37,200 nt of DNA from an uncultured Scytonema sp. (GTDB lineage Bacteria; Cyanobacteriota; Cyanobacteriia; Cyanobacteriales; Nostocaceae), in assembly GCA_937873135.1 (NCBI GenBank), contig CALMVQ010000352.1, positions 1 through 37,200 of the forward strand, read 5' to 3'. Each line of letters begins with the position of its first letter. The stretch's first letter is position 1. Shown one piece after another: positions 26,208 through 35,935 of this stretch. The position numbers were made by a program, and so were the translations under genes. The notes under the pieces are model-generated. The model was not told the DNA's origin. It did not search any database and saw only the letters and a list, made by a program, of their open reading frames with translations.

Positions 26208-26900
26208 GTGAACGATTTGATATTGCCTTCTTTGCCTGAAATGACCGATATATGGCAGCAAACTCTTAATTGGCAACCTACTCCTGAACAGCAGAAGCAA
26301 TTCCAGCGGTTTTATGAATTAATTCTAGAAGGTAACCGCCAACTGAATTTAACCCGGATTGTTGAACCTTTGGAGTTTTGGGAAAAACATCTTTGGGATT
26401 CTTTACGAGGAGTAACCTCACTGCTATCAAATTTGTCCTCTCCTACTTCCCTCGCTATCATTGATGTTGGTACAGGTGCTGGTATACCGGGAATTCCCGT
26501 AGGAATTGCTGCGAATGATTGTAGAGTGACTCTCCTTGATTCCACCCGCAAAAAAATTGCTTTTCTCGAAAAAACACTGACCGAACTTGACCTCAAGAAT
26601 ATAAAAACTCTTACGAGTCGGGCTGAAGAAATAGGTCGGCAACCCCAGCATAGAAAAACCTACGATGTTGCCCTAATCCGTGCCGTCGGGACAGCCACTA
26701 TCTGTGCTGAATATACTTTACCATTGCTCAAGCACGGTGGTTTAGCAGTCGTTTACCGTGGGAATTGGACAGAAGATGAAGCAGAAGCTTTGGAAAAAAC
26801 TGTTGACGAACTAGGTGGTGCAATTGAATCAGTTGAAAAATTTACAACTCCCTTAAGTCACAGTATCCGTCACTGCTTGTACCTGCGAAAGGTGGCTTGA
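26208..26900 (+). CDS. rsmG: 16S rRNA m7G methyltransferase RsmG (GidB)
   Basis: A 230-aa class I SAM methyltransferase that modifies 16S rRNA at the G527-equivalent (530 loop). Motifs: LNLTRIVEPLEFWEKHLWDSL (about 45-65), the SAM-binding loop IIDVGTGAGIPGIPVG (about 84-99), and VTLLDSTRKKIAFLE (about 105-120). The start is GTG at 26208 (MNDLILPSLPEM); there is a later ATG (26241) but the family N-terminus includes the earlier residues. Length is a little above bacterial RsmG (about 207-240). It stands alone, convergent with the SOD gene, 32 bp from its stop. Confidence 0.94.
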   Translation: MNDLILPSLPEMTDIWQQTLNWQPTPEQQKQFQRFYELILEGNRQLNLTRIVEPLEFWEKHLWDSLRGVTSLLSNLSSPTSLAIIDVGTGAGIPGIPVGIAANDCRVTLLDSTRKKIAFLEKTLTELDLKNIKTLTSRAEEIGRQPQHRKTYDVALIRAVGTATICAEYTLPLLKHGGLAVVYRGNWTEDEAEALEKTVDELGGAIESVEKFTTPLSHSIRHCLYLRKVA

Positions 26901-26932
26901 CACTTTCCGCTTTCATTGCGTCTTCCCCTGCT

Positions 26933-27661
26933 CTAAACTTGTGCAAACCGCTTATTAATCTCGTCCCAGTTAAGTACATTCCACCAAGCATCTAGGTAAT
27001 CAGCGCGGCGGTTCTGATACTTGAGATAATACGCGTGTTCCCACACATCATTGCCCATAATAGGATACTGACCTTCAGTTATGGGAGAGTCTTGGTTAGA
27101 TGTAGTCGTCACTTCAAGCTTGTTGTTTTTATCACGGACAAGCCAAACCCAACCACTACCAAAACGACCTGTACCAGCTTCGTTGAATTGTTTTTTGCAA
27201 GCGGCAAAATTACCGAAGTTTTGGTTAATAGCAGATGCGATCGCTCCAGTTGGTTCTCCACCACCCTGCGGTTTCATAATTCTCCAAAACATTGAGTGGT
27301 TAACATGACCACCACCATTATTGCGGACTGTTTTGCGAATATCTTCTGGAACGCTCTCTAGGTTAACTAAGAGAGATTCTACACTTTTACTTTTGAGTTC
27401 TGGGTGTTTATCTAATGCTGCATTTAGGTTTTTTACGTAGGTTGCATGATGTTTATCGTGATGGAACCGCATAGTTGCAGCATCGATATGTGGTTCAAGT
27501 GCCTCATAAGCATAAGGCAAAGGAGGTAATTGAATCACCCCCGTATTTGGTTTCGTTTGCGTTCCACTTGGAGCATTTTGTGCAAAAGCACAGCTATCTA
27601 ACGCAAAAGCACCTGTACTGGCTCCGAGTAAAAATAAGAAATGACGCCGATTAAGATTCAT
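26933..27661 (-). CDS. sodA: Exported Mn-type superoxide dismutase
   Basis: A 242-aa Fe/Mn-family SOD with an N-terminal export signal: [17 protein letters not shown] has twin arginines and a hydrophobic core (about 4-21), and AFA-Q near residue 28 suits signal peptidase cleavage. Metal ligands are in [16 protein letters not shown] and [20 protein letters not shown] and SNQDSPI favour manganese over iron; this is pattern-based. It converts superoxide to peroxide outside the cytoplasm (periplasm or thylakoid lumen), like the membrane-targeted SodA described in Anabaena. Single gene, ATG at 27661. The twin-arginine motif suggests Tat export, consistent with a metal-loaded enzyme. Confidence 0.93.
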   Translation of the reverse strand: MNLNRRHFLFLLGASTGAFALDSCAFAQNAPSGTQTKPNTGVIQLPPLPYAYEALEPHIDAATMRFHHDKHHATYVKNLNAALDKHPELKSKSVESLLVNLESVPEDIRKTVRNNGGGHVNHSMFWRIMKPQGGGEPTGAIASAINQNFGNFAACKKQFNEAGTGRFGSGWVWLVRDKNNKLEVTTTSNQDSPITEGQYPIMGNDVWEHAYYLKYQNRRADYLDAWWNVLNWDEINKRFAQV

Positions 27662-27796
27662 AAAAGTTCCCCATCATCAAGACTAAATTTGGTAGACAAT
27701 TATTATTTTCTTCGATTAAAGGTAAAAATCATACTGGTTCATAAGTTTTTACCATTCGCGTTAGTTAAATTTTAGACTACCTGCACGGTTCCAAAT

Positions 27797-28930
27797 CTAT
27801 TGGCACTGAAAAATACAATCAGCGATCGCTTTAGCTAATAGAGGCGGTACGGATTCACCAATTTGAGCCGCCATATCTGTATATGTACCTAAGAAGTGAA
27901 AATTGTCAGGATAGCTATGTAATCGTGCTGCCTCACGGATTGTAATAGTTCTGTCTTGTGTAGGATGAAAAAACCTACCGGAACCCGGATGAAATACCCA
28001 CTTTGTAATAGTTCTCGCAGGTCTATCCCAACTCAGTCTTCCATACGCACCACTATAGTGCTTTTTGGGGGCTAACTCAGGCGGTAAATCTCTGGCATCT
28101 TGTCCTTCTTTTAGTAGACGTGCCCGAGCCATCTGTCTTGGACTGAGGGCTCGGGCAACATGGTTAACTAATTTTTTGCTACCACAACGTACCATGATTT
28201 GGTATTCTGTTTGAGGTGGATAAGGATAGCTTTCATTTGTATACTCTTGTCCTGCATCTAATGATGGTAAGTCTCCTATAGCATCTCTAACAGTCAGTAA
28301 TGGAGATGATGTTAGTAAAGTCAAGTGATTGTTCAACTTAGAAGATTTGAAATCACTTCTGATATCACCAAAGTGTGTAGGTTCAGGCATTTTCACTATT
28401 CGATCTAAACTAGCCAGAAAAAAAGCTCGATATCTTGTTTGTGGAACACCATAATGAGCAGCGTTTAATGATACAGAGTTTACTTTATAACCGATAATTT
28501 CCAAACGCTCTAGAATTTCATTCTTTACTGCACCATCATAAGCTTTGAGGACTTCAGGCACATTTTCTATAACAACATATAAGGGTCTAAATTCCTTGAC
28601 AAACTTTATAAAAGTTTGAAACAACTGATTGCGAGGATCGTGTAAATATCTATATACCGCAGGAATATTGCGTGAAAATCCCTGACATGGAGGTCCACCA
28701 ATTAAAGCTGTCAATCCTTCCCTTTTTATGCCTAATTCTTGACGAAGCTCCACAGGATTTACTGTATTCATATCCTGAGGAATGATTTTTGTCTCAGGAA
28801 AATTATGTTTATAAGTTGTTAAAGATTTTTTGTTGATGTCAATAGCACACAAAGATTTAAAGCCTGCTAAGTGAAAACCAGCCGTTAAGCCACCAGCCCC
28901 AGCGAATAAATCAAGAATTGTATATGCCAT
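27797..28930 (-). CDS. C5 cytosine DNA methyltransferase
   Basis: A 377-aa m5C methyltransferase. Motif I is DLFAGAGGLTAGF (7-19). Motif IV is GGPPCQGFSRN with the catalytic Cys82. Motif VI is ENV (122-124), motif VIII QTRYRAF (164-170), and motif X about SYPDNFHFLG...QIGESVPPLLA near the C-terminus. The variable region (about 180-300) sets the target, which I cannot predict. No restriction endonuclease is adjacent; the flanks are SOD and an aldo/keto reductase, so it looks solitary. Cyanobacteria carry such orphan enzymes, including ones methylating CGATCG inside HIP1 or GGCC; whether this is one needs comparison. ATG at 28930 gives MAYTILDLFAG, the expected beginning. It follows the aldo/keto reductase by 29 bp and may be cotranscribed. 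Confidence 0.95.
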   Translation of the reverse strand: MAYTILDLFAGAGGLTAGFHLAGFKSLCAIDINKKSLTTYKHNFPETKIIPQDMNTVNPVELRQELGIKREGLTALIGGPPCQGFSRNIPAVYRYLHDPRNQLFQTFIKFVKEFRPLYVVIENVPEVLKAYDGAVKNEILERLEIIGYKVNSVSLNAAHYGVPQTRYRAFFLASLDRIVKMPEPTHFGDIRSDFKSSKLNNHLTLLTSSPLLTVRDAIGDLPSLDAGQEYTNESYPYPPQTEYQIMVRCGSKKLVNHVARALSPRQMARARLLKEGQDARDLPPELAPKKHYSGAYGRLSWDRPARTITKWVFHPGSGRFFHPTQDRTITIREAARLHSYPDNFHFLGTYTDMAAQIGESVPPLLAKAIADCIFQCQ

Positions 28931-28959
28931 GTTCCAAAACTTGATACTCCTGCTACATA

Positions 28960-30141
28960 CTAACTCTGGGACAAACGCTGTACTGCTTCACCCCCTAGGA
29001 GTTGATGTGCTTGAGTCAGTAAGGAGATAATTTTGTCAGCATAGGGATTGTGTCTCAGACATTCCTGTAAATCTAGCTCCTGTATTTTGTCTGCTTTGTT
29101 ACCAGGAAACCAGTGATCCCCACTACCAAGTAGGTTGTATCGCATTTTAGCATAATCCAGCATATCGTAAGCGATCGCCAAATTCCAAAGCCACAAAATC
29201 ACTGGAATATTAACTTGTCCAGGAGTTTCTGCAAAAGTCGGTAAGTTGACGTGCCAGGTTTTCACCCACTCTTCACCTAAAGTTGCGATCGCTTCTAACT
29301 CTAGTCGCGTCAAAATTGGTGGTAAGATTTCTGCCGTTTTATCCAGCAGTTCTACAGTTTTCAAATGTTCGTCAAAATCTTGTGGTTTTGCTGCCCCCAA
29401 ACTTAAAGTATGCACTTGGGGATGACTCAGACAAAACAAGTCATTAAATACCATTGGCGATAAAGGAGTGCAAAGATTGATCAACTTTTGTGGGGGGTCA
29501 TATAATTTCCCACCTTTATCAGATGGACTAATAATAAAAACTCCCATATCGTGGCGGGTTGCAGCTTCAATTGCCGGCCAATTGACTTGATTAATATAGT
29601 ACCAGTGTAAATTGACGTAATCGAATTGGTTAGTATTAATTGTCTGAATAATGACATCTGTTGGGCCATGAGTTGAAAAGCCGATAAACCTAACTTTTCC
29701 CTGCGCTTGTAGTTTTCTAGCAACTTCCAAACAACCACCTGGACGGATGCTGTAGTTGAGTAACTCAGCATTGTTGATGCCGTGTAAACCTAGCAAATCA
29801 ACATAATCTAGGTGTAAATTTTGCAATGACTTTTCAACGTCGCATTGAAAATTTTTTGCATCTGCCTGAGGACTGATTTTAGTTTGAACAATCAACTTTT
29901 CGCGTTGGAAGGTTGGTAAAATGTCTCCCAACTGCATTTCTGAAGTCCCATAACCACGAGCGGTTTCAATGTGATTAATTCCTACTTCTATTGACCGTCG
30001 AATAGTCGCTTCCAAATTTTCCTGATTATTGAGAGGTATTTCCCTTCGCGGGATATCCTGCCATTTATATTGGTATCTCATGCCGCCACAGGAAAAAACA
30101 GGCATCTGTAATTCTGTGCGTCCAAATCTTCTATACTGCAT
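28960..30141 (-). CDS. Aldo/keto reductase
   Basis: A 393-aa NADPH-dependent aldo/keto reductase with the (beta/alpha)8 fold. The catalytic set is visible: Tyr64 in HIETARGYG, Lys88 in QTKI, His120 in LLGLHGIN; Glu59 stands where most AKRs have the active-site Asp, as in several COG1453-type relatives. The C-terminal third (about 270-393) is an extension beyond the barrel. COG1453 relatives often have a ferredoxin-like Cys cluster there, but this protein does not, keeping only an isolated Cys in LQECLRHNPY. Substrate unknown. It lies between rpiA and the methyltransferase, all minus strand, with a MITE upstream of its start. Confidence 0.9.
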   Translation of the reverse strand: MQYRRFGRTELQMPVFSCGGMRYQYKWQDIPRREIPLNNQENLEATIRRSIEVGINHIETARGYGTSEMQLGDILPTFQREKLIVQTKISPQADAKNFQCDVEKSLQNLHLDYVDLLGLHGINNAELLNYSIRPGGCLEVARKLQAQGKVRFIGFSTHGPTDVIIQTINTNQFDYVNLHWYYINQVNWPAIEAATRHDMGVFIISPSDKGGKLYDPPQKLINLCTPLSPMVFNDLFCLSHPQVHTLSLGAAKPQDFDEHLKTVELLDKTAEILPPILTRLELEAIATLGEEWVKTWHVNLPTFAETPGQVNIPVILWLWNLAIAYDMLDYAKMRYNLLGSGDHWFPGNKADKIQELDLQECLRHNPYADKIISLLTQAHQLLGGEAVQRLSQS

Positions 30142-30208
30142 TATAAATTTTTGGGTTGTTGCTAATTAATAATAGCTAACTGCTAATTATGTTTTACTAT
30201 GAGCTATT

Positions 30209-30347
30209 TAGGACTTACGCAAAAGTTGCCAAAAGGCTTAATTTATTGAACCGTAATAGACTTGGACAGTTCGCAGAAGGGTTTCCCTCCGTAAGAATCT
30301 GTCCGTGCCAAGCACGCCAAGAAGGAGTAGAGTTTGCGTAAGTCCTA
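30209..30347. mobile_element. 139-bp MITE-like element, 15-bp terminal inverted repeats, TA flanks
   Basis: TAGGACTTACGCAAA (30209-30223) and TTTGCGTAAGTCCTA (30333-30347) are exact reverse complements. If the outer TA pair is the target duplication, the repeat is GGACTTACGCAAA (13 bp) and the element 135 bp. There is no coding capacity. TA duplication is typical of IS630/Tc1-mariner transposition; GGACTTACGC-type ends are familiar from cyanobacterial IS elements, from memory. It lies 23 bp after the rpiA stop and 67 bp before the aldo/keto reductase start. Confidence 0.8.
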
Positions 30348-30370
30348 CTATTATCAATTAGCAAGCAGTA

Positions 30371-31078
30371 TTACATTTCCCGTACTGTTGGCTGACCGTC
30401 TATAACTTCGCCAATTAAAACTAAATCTACACAATTGACGAATATTCCATTTTCCAAAACACCGGGAATATTATTCAGAATTTTTTCTAAATCCACTGGG
30501 TTCTCGATAGTGTCGAATGTCACATCGATTACCATATTACCTTGATCGGTAATAACTGGTCCGGCTTTTCTTACGCCCATACGGAGTTCTGGTTTGCCGC
30601 CGAGTTTTTTAATTGCTTGCATGACTGGATTCACTGCCATCGGTATTACTTCCACGGGTACCGGAAAAGCAGCTCCAAGTCGATCAACAAGTTTACCACC
30701 ATCCACCACAACAATGAACCGTTCTGCCAAATAATCTACGACTTTTTCGCGAGTATGGGCAGCACCGCCACCCTTGACTAAATTTTTTTGCGGGTCTACT
30801 TCATCTGCACCATCAATGGCAATATCGATATGATCAATAGCGTCCAAGGTGGTGAGAGGAATACCGTACTGCTTTGCTAGAACTTCTGCCTGAAACGAGG
30901 TAGGGACGCCAACTATATCTTTGAGTTCACCTGACTTCAAGCGATCGCCAATAAACTGAATTGCATACGCCGTGGTGGAACCTGTACCCAACCCAACAAT
31001 CGAACTTGATTGTACCAAAGCAGCTGCAGCTTTGCCGACTTCCTGCTTCATCACCTTCACGGGGTCTGCTGCGGTCAT
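30371..31078 (-). CDS. rpiA: Ribose-5-phosphate isomerase A
   Basis: A 235-aa RpiA, the usual length (219-240). It interconverts ribose 5-phosphate and ribulose 5-phosphate in the Calvin cycle and oxidative pentose phosphate pathway. Motifs: [17 protein letters not shown] (about 29-45, phosphate loop), [12 protein letters not shown] (about 85-96, catalytic Asp), [16 protein letters not shown] (about 99-114, general base Glu) and [18 protein letters not shown] at 31078 begins [19 protein letters not shown]. It is divergent from dxs across a 285-bp gap full of repeats. Confidence 0.97.
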   Translation of the reverse strand: MTAADPVKVMKQEVGKAAAALVQSSSIVGLGTGSTTAYAIQFIGDRLKSGELKDIVGVPTSFQAEVLAKQYGIPLTTLDAIDHIDIAIDGADEVDPQKNLVKGGGAAHTREKVVDYLAERFIVVVDGGKLVDRLGAAFPVPVEVIPMAVNPVMQAIKKLGGKPELRMGVRKAGPVITDQGNMVIDVTFDTIENPVDLEKILNNIPGVLENGIFVNCVDLVLIGEVIDGQPTVREM

Positions 31079-31130
31079 TCCGAAAACTCCTAAAATAACT
31101 AGCTATAGTCCATATCCTACTCCTATCTTT

Positions 31131-31266
31131 GCTCCTCCTGTACGAGCGGTTTTGGCAGGAGGATTGCATTGAATCTGTAATGTCGATTAAACCCGCGCCT
31201 CTTGTAAGAGCGGGTTTTGTCAGATGTTGTGTTTGTTTATATTTTGTATCGATTAAACCCGCCCCT
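31131..31266. repeat. Degenerate 64-66 bp tandem repeats between rpiA and dxs
   Basis: Unit 1 begins GCTCCTCCTGTACGAGCGG (31131), unit 2 GCGCCTCTTGTAAGAGCGG (31195), and a partial third GCCCCTACTA (31261); units 1 and 2 end in TGTCGATTAAACCC and TATCGATTAAACCC. Each contains an internal hairpin: TCCTCCTG/CAGGAGGA (31133-31163) and AAACCCGC/GCGGGTTT (31189-31217). Related to the GTAGGGGCGGGTTT family. The rest of the gap carries a TATAAT (about 31294) facing dxs within a small palindrome CCTAA/TTAGG. Confidence 0.65.
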
Positions 31267-31363
31267 ACTAACTCATGACTCCCAACTCCTAAGTATAATT
31301 AGGCTGACAACCCGACCATGGGAAAATAAAAATACGAAAATTAAGAGAGGAACACTTTATAAT

Positions 31364-33271
31364 ATGCACCTGAGTGAAATTACCCATCCCAACCAGTTAC
31401 ACGGTTTATCAATTCGACAACTGCAACAGATTGCCCATCAAATTCGGGAGAAACATCTAGAAACCGTTGCCGTAACCGGGGGACATTTGGGACCAGGGTT
31501 AGGTGTTGTAGAGTTGACCCTAGGGCTTTACCAAACTCTAGATTTAGATCGTGATAAAGTTATTTGGGATGTCGGACATCAAGCCTATCCCCACAAATTG
31601 ATTACTGGGCGCTACAGTCGCTTTCATACCCTGCGGCAGAAAGATGGAATTGCGGGTTATCTCAAACGTTGTGAAAGTAAGTTTGACCACTTCGGTGCGG
31701 GACACGCTTCTACAAGTATTTCAGCCGCTTTAGGTATGGCTTTAGCGCGAGATATGAACGATGACAAATTTAAAGTTGTCGCCATTATTGGTGATGGGGC
31801 GCTAACTGGCGGTATGGCACTGGAAGCCATTAACCATGCTGGACATTTGCCGAAAACCAACCTGCTAGTTGTCCTCAATGACAACGAGATGTCAATTTCT
31901 CCCAACGTAGGGGCGATTCCGCGCTACCTGAACAAAATGCGGCTAAGTCCACCAGTACAGTTTCTCGCCGATAACTTTGAGGAGCAGTTCAAGCAAATCC
32001 CCTTTGTTGGCGAATCTCTTTCTCCAGAATTGGCACGCATCAAAGAAGGTATGAAACGCCTAGCTGTTCCCAAAGTCGGCGCAGTCTTTGAAGAACTCGG
32101 TTTTACTTACTTTGGGCCTGTGGACGGGCATAATCTCGAGGAATTGATCGCCACTTTCAAACAGGCACACCAAACAACTGGACCCGTTTTGGTACATGTG
32201 GCAACGGTGAAAGGCAAAGGCTATGAAATTGCCGAACTTGATAAAGTTGGCTACCACGCCCAAAACCCCTTTAACATCACCACTGGCAAAGCTCTACCCG
32301 TAAGTTCACCCAAACCCCCCGCCTACTATAAAGTTTTTGCTCATACCCTTGTCAAACTCGCTGAACAAAATCCGAAAATTATTGGGATTACGGCGGCAAT
32401 GGCAACGGGCACAGGGTTAGACAAATTACAGGCAAAGTTGCCCGATCAGTACATTGATGTGGGAATTGCCGAACAACATGCCGTTACCCTCGCTGCCGGA
32501 CTGGCATCTGAAGGTATGCGTCCTGTCGCTGCAATTTACTCTACCTTCCTCCAACGTGCCTACGACCAAATCATTCACGACGTTTGCATCCAAAACCTGC
32601 CAGTGTTCTTCTGCATGGACAGGGCGGGAATTGTGGGTGCTGATGGTCCGACTCACCAAGGTATGTACGACATCGCCTACTTGCGTTGTATTCCTAACAT
32701 GGTGCTGATGGCACCTAAAGATGAGGCGGAACTCCAACGGATGGTGGTGACTGGTGTTAACCATACTAACGGTCCGATCGCCATGCGCATCCCTCGCGGT
32801 AACGGTTTTGGTGTGCCCTTGATGGAAGAAGGCTGGGAACCCCTGGAAATCGGCAAAGCCGAAATTCTTCGCAACGGCGATGATGTCTTAATGCTAGGTT
32901 ATGGTACAATGGTGAGTCATGCATTGCAAGCAGCCGAAATCCTCAGCGAACATGGCATCGAAGCGACTGTGATTAATGCCCGTTTCGCCAAGCCTTTAGA
33001 TACTGAATTGATTTTACCTTTAGCTCAAAAGATTGGGCGCGTAATCACTTTAGAAGAAGGTTGTGTTATGGGTGGCTTTGGTTCTGCTGTGGCTGAAGCT
33101 TTGTTAGATGCTGATGTTGTTGTTCCTGTAAAACGCATTGGCGTCCCAGATGTCTTGGTCGATCACGCCCAACCGAATGAATCCAAGGCAGAACTGGGTT
33201 TAACAAGTCCGCAAATCGCTGAAAGAGTGTTACAAGCTTTCTTCAAGCAACAACTTGCGACTGTGAGTTAG
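31364..33271 (+). CDS. dxs: 1-deoxy-D-xylulose-5-phosphate synthase
   Basis: A 635-aa DXS, the exact typical cyanobacterial length. It condenses pyruvate and glyceraldehyde 3-phosphate with TPP, the first step of the MEP pathway to carotenoids, the phytol of chlorophyll, and quinones. TPP site: [18 protein letters not shown] (about 150). Transketolase central and C-terminal domains include [18 protein letters not shown] and ARFAKPLD. I place the start at ATG 31364 ([16 protein letters not shown]); the frame is open 49 codons further upstream, but that part is repeat-derived intergenic DNA. An AGAGAGG lies 12-14 bases upstream. Confidence 0.97.
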   Translation: MHLSEITHPNQLHGLSIRQLQQIAHQIREKHLETVAVTGGHLGPGLGVVELTLGLYQTLDLDRDKVIWDVGHQAYPHKLITGRYSRFHTLRQKDGIAGYLKRCESKFDHFGAGHASTSISAALGMALARDMNDDKFKVVAIIGDGALTGGMALEAINHAGHLPKTNLLVVLNDNEMSISPNVGAIPRYLNKMRLSPPVQFLADNFEEQFKQIPFVGESLSPELARIKEGMKRLAVPKVGAVFEELGFTYFGPVDGHNLEELIATFKQAHQTTGPVLVHVATVKGKGYEIAELDKVGYHAQNPFNITTGKALPVSSPKPPAYYKVFAHTLVKLAEQNPKIIGITAAMATGTGLDKLQAKLPDQYIDVGIAEQHAVTLAAGLASEGMRPVAAIYSTFLQRAYDQIIHDVCIQNLPVFFCMDRAGIVGADGPTHQGMYDIAYLRCIPNMVLMAPKDEAELQRMVVTGVNHTNGPIAMRIPRGNGFGVPLMEEGWEPLEIGKAEILRNGDDVLMLGYGTMVSHALQAAEILSEHGIEATVINARFAKPLDTELILPLAQKIGRVITLEEGCVMGGFGSAVAEALLDADVVVPVKRIGVPDVLVDHAQPNESKAELGLTSPQIAERVLQAFFKQQLATVS

Positions 33272-33340
33272 AGAAAGTCAGCACTCGTGCCGTCAGCTAT
33301 GAAAAAAATTAGGTATATAGCTGAGTCATTCAGGATAACA

Positions 33341-33400
33341 GCTAACCGCTAACAGCTAACTGCTAAATGTAGAGACGTAATATGTCACGTCTCTACATTT
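33341..33400 (+). terminator. Heptamer repeats and 14-bp hairpin downstream of dxs
   Basis: GCTAACC, GCTAACA, GCTAACT and GCTAAAT run in tandem (33341-33368) into a hairpin with perfect arms AAATGTAGAGACGT (33365-33378) and ACGTCTCTACATTT (33387-33400), then TTATG. The hairpin is both a plausible dxs terminator and a member of the TGTAGAGACGT palindrome type common in filamentous cyanobacteria. Confidence 0.7.
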
Positions 33401-33876
33401 TTATGTATTAGATTTGTTAAAATTTTCCGCACTTGCCGCATCCCCCTTTAGGTATAGCAGTCGTTAAAGCTGTTAGGACAAGTTGATTGAGCGAAGGTTA
33501 GAAGAGCATGATTTGTATATTGAAGAGAATGTTTCTGGCGATCGCCGCATTCTACCTTAGCGAGCAGTTGGTCGCAGATTGCAGCGTGATCGCGCTTTTC
33601 TTTCTCTTGATAGACGGAAGCCTTACGGAAATAATCTATTTTGGAATAGAAGTCATCATATAGCAGTCTGAAAATCGTAGTCAGTTAGTAGGGAGGAGGC
33701 GAAATTAGTTCAAAAATAGATAACCAAGTGGTCTGTCTGATCAGTTTTGATGAGTTTGTCGTAAGATTCAGAGAGCGCTTTCAAAGTATATGACTAAAGT
33801 CATTATGACAAATTTACATAAGACTCAGAATTAATCAAAAATCTTTTCCAAGCAAAGTCATTACAGGAGAAAAAAA
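33401..33876. other. Intergenic region with a 14-bp palindrome upstream of a small gene
   Basis: No supported gene. A 51-codon frame at 33508-33663 (hydrophobic, no ribosome binding site) is doubtful. The palindrome ATGACT-AA-AGTCAT (33790-33803) lies 74 bp before the small membrane protein gene and looks like a dimeric regulator site; the regulator is unknown. Confidence 0.5.
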
Positions 33877-34032
33877 ATGGATGCATTATGGAAAGCAATT
33901 AAAAACCCAGTCCTAGCTATAGTGGGAACAGTAAGTGTAATTGTCGGTGTTGGCGGAATGATCCTTCCGCTTGTCGCAGGAATACCTTTTCTCATCCTGG
34001 CTGGAGTTTGCTTTCGTCTGTTAGTATCTTGA
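33877..34032 (+). CDS. Small 51-aa membrane protein, DUF454/PGPGW-like
   Basis: ATG at 33877 is preceded by AGGAGA at 8 bases, the clearest ribosome binding site of the small genes here. The 51 residues start MDALWKAIKNPVLAIVG and form two membrane helices (about 12-27 and 29-48) with a Gly-Gly hinge, then GMILPLVAGIPFLILAGVCF. The LPLVAGIPFLIL segment resembles the core of PGPGW and DUF454 (YbaN) membrane families, which are longer; this may be a mini-member. It has its own possible operator upstream and a terminator shared with ilvD downstream. Function unknown. Confidence 0.7.
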   Translation: MDALWKAIKNPVLAIVGTVSVIVGVGGMILPLVAGIPFLILAGVCFRLLVS

Positions 34033-34124
34033 TAAAGTTTACTCAAAGCCGAGGAAAGCTGGCTATCACGAGTTTCCCGACTTGTTCGGTGCAGGTGTTA
34101 TGTGAAGGAGCGCAACTGAGGAGT

Positions 34125-34160
34125 GCAAAGGCACAAAACTTCGAGTCTTTGTGCCTTTGC
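34125..34160. terminator. Bidirectional terminator between small membrane gene and ilvD
   Basis: Perfect 13-bp arms GCAAAGGCACAAA (34125-34137) and TTTGTGCCTTTGC (34148-34160) with a 10-nt loop, placed between convergent genes, 23 bp beyond the ilvD stop. Confidence 0.75.
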
Positions 34161-34183
34161 ATGATAATTTAGAAATCAATTTC

Positions 34184-35869
34184 TCAAAACAAGTCAAGAT
34201 CGGTGACAGCACCTAGACTGCTAGAAGAGACTAATTTGCGATATTTTGCCAGCACACCAGTTGTATAACGGGGTGGAACTGCTTGCCAGCGCTCGCGGCG
34301 ATGGGCTAACTCTTCTTCAGATACTTGCAATTGTAGTAAACGGGCTTGAGCATCGATGGCTATCAGATCACCTTCTTCTACTAAAGCGATCACACCTCCA
34401 ACTGCTGCTTCTGGCGCAACATGACCTACAACCATCCCGTAAGTACCACCAGAGAATCGTCCATCGGTAATTAATCCCACAGAATCTGCCAAACCCGCAC
34501 CGATGATTGCCGAAGTGGGTGCTAACATTTCTCGCATACCTGGACCACCTTTAGGTCCTTCGTAGCGGATGACGATGACATCGCCTGGGTTAATTTTTTT
34601 ATCTAAAATCGCATTCAAGCAGGATTCCTCAGATTCAAAAACTCGTGCTGGACCAGTGATTTTTGGCACCTTCACTCCACTAATTTTGGCGACGGCTCCT
34701 TCTTCTGCTAGGTTCCCTCTAAGGATGGCTAAGTGTCCTTGAGCATACATTGGTTTGTTCCAAGGACGAATAACATCTTGATTGGCTGGTGGTTCAGAGG
34801 GAACATCTGCTAATACTTGTGCGATAGTTTTACCGGAGATAGTCATGCAATCACCGTCAAGCAAGTTATGCACAAGTAGCATTTTCATCACTTGGGGAAT
34901 ACCACCGACTTTGTGAAGATCTGTAGCTACGTATTTGCCACTGGGTTTTAAATCGCACAGAACAGGGACACGGGCGCGGATAGTTTCAAAGTCGTTGAGA
35001 CAAAGTTCCACACCAGCTGCGTGGGCGATCGCTAAAAGATGCAGTACCGCATTTGTTGAACCACCTACAGCCATGACGACAGCAATAGCATTCTCAATCG
35101 ATTGCCGAGTAATAATTTGACGGGGCAAAATGGAATTGCGAATTGCTTCTACTAAAACAAAGGCCGATTTTTCTGCACTCTCAGCTTTTTCATCATCTTC
35201 GGCTGCCATCGTCGAGGAGTAAGGTAGACTCATCCCCATTGCCTCAATCGCACTAGACATGGTATTTGCTGTATACATTCCTCCACAGGAACCGACACCA
35301 GGGCAGGCGTTACGTTCGACTCCTAGTAGTTCATCTTGGTCAATTTTACCAGCACTGTATTGACCCACAGCTTCAAAAGAACTGACAACAGTCAGATCGT
35401 TTCCTTTATAGTTTCCTGGTTTAATAGTGCCACCATAAACAAAAATAGCAGGAATGTTCATCCGGGCGATCGCAATCATTGCCCCTGGCATATTCTTATC
35501 ACAACCGCCAATTGCCAGTACCCCGTCCATACTTTGCCCATTGCAGGCTGTTTCAATCGAATCTGCAATGACTTCCCGTGATACAAGGGAATATTTCATC
35601 CCTTCAGTTCCCATCGAAATACCATCGCTAACAGTGATTGTGCCAAACATTTGCGGCATCGACCCAGCATTTTTAACGCCTGCTTCTACCCTTTGTGCCA
35701 GTTTGTTAATTCCCATATTGCAGGGAGTGATGGTGCTGTAACCATTGGCAATGCCAACAATTGCTTTGATAAAATCTTCATCTTTAAAACCAACAGCACG
35801 CAGCATTGCTCGATTTGGCGATCGCTGCACCCCTTGTGTCACAACTTTGCTTCTAAAATTGTCTGACAT
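34184..35869 (-). CDS. ilvD: Dihydroxy-acid dehydratase
   Basis: A 561-aa IlvD, normal length. It dehydrates dihydroxy acids in valine, isoleucine and pantothenate precursor synthesis using an Fe-S cluster. Cluster and signature motifs: [14 protein letters not shown] (Cys about 118), [25 protein letters not shown] (about 188-212), and the C-terminal [26 protein letters not shown] at 35869 gives [28 protein letters not shown]. It is a single gene on the minus strand with no visible attenuator leader. The upstream gap carries inverted heptamer arrays. Confidence 0.97.
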   Translation of the reverse strand: MSDNFRSKVVTQGVQRSPNRAMLRAVGFKDEDFIKAIVGIANGYSTITPCNMGINKLAQRVEAGVKNAGSMPQMFGTITVSDGISMGTEGMKYSLVSREVIADSIETACNGQSMDGVLAIGGCDKNMPGAMIAIARMNIPAIFVYGGTIKPGNYKGNDLTVVSSFEAVGQYSAGKIDQDELLGVERNACPGVGSCGGMYTANTMSSAIEAMGMSLPYSSTMAAEDDEKAESAEKSAFVLVEAIRNSILPRQIITRQSIENAIAVVMAVGGSTNAVLHLLAIAHAAGVELCLNDFETIRARVPVLCDLKPSGKYVATDLHKVGGIPQVMKMLLVHNLLDGDCMTISGKTIAQVLADVPSEPPANQDVIRPWNKPMYAQGHLAILRGNLAEEGAVAKISGVKVPKITGPARVFESEESCLNAILDKKINPGDVIVIRYEGPKGGPGMREMLAPTSAIIGAGLADSVGLITDGRFSGGTYGMVVGHVAPEAAVGGVIALVEEGDLIAIDAQARLLQLQVSEEELAHRRERWQAVPPRYTTGVLAKYRKLVSSSSLGAVTDLDLF

Positions 35870-35935
35870 CTTTATTTCTCGATAAATTATTGATATTATC
35901 TCAAAATATCAGAGTGCCGACTTATAAGAACAGTT

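Noticed and set aside
33508-33663. 51-codon hydrophobic ORF starting MICILKRMFLAIAAF
   Set aside because: No ribosome binding site and contains a HIP1 site with chance-like composition; cannot be supported.
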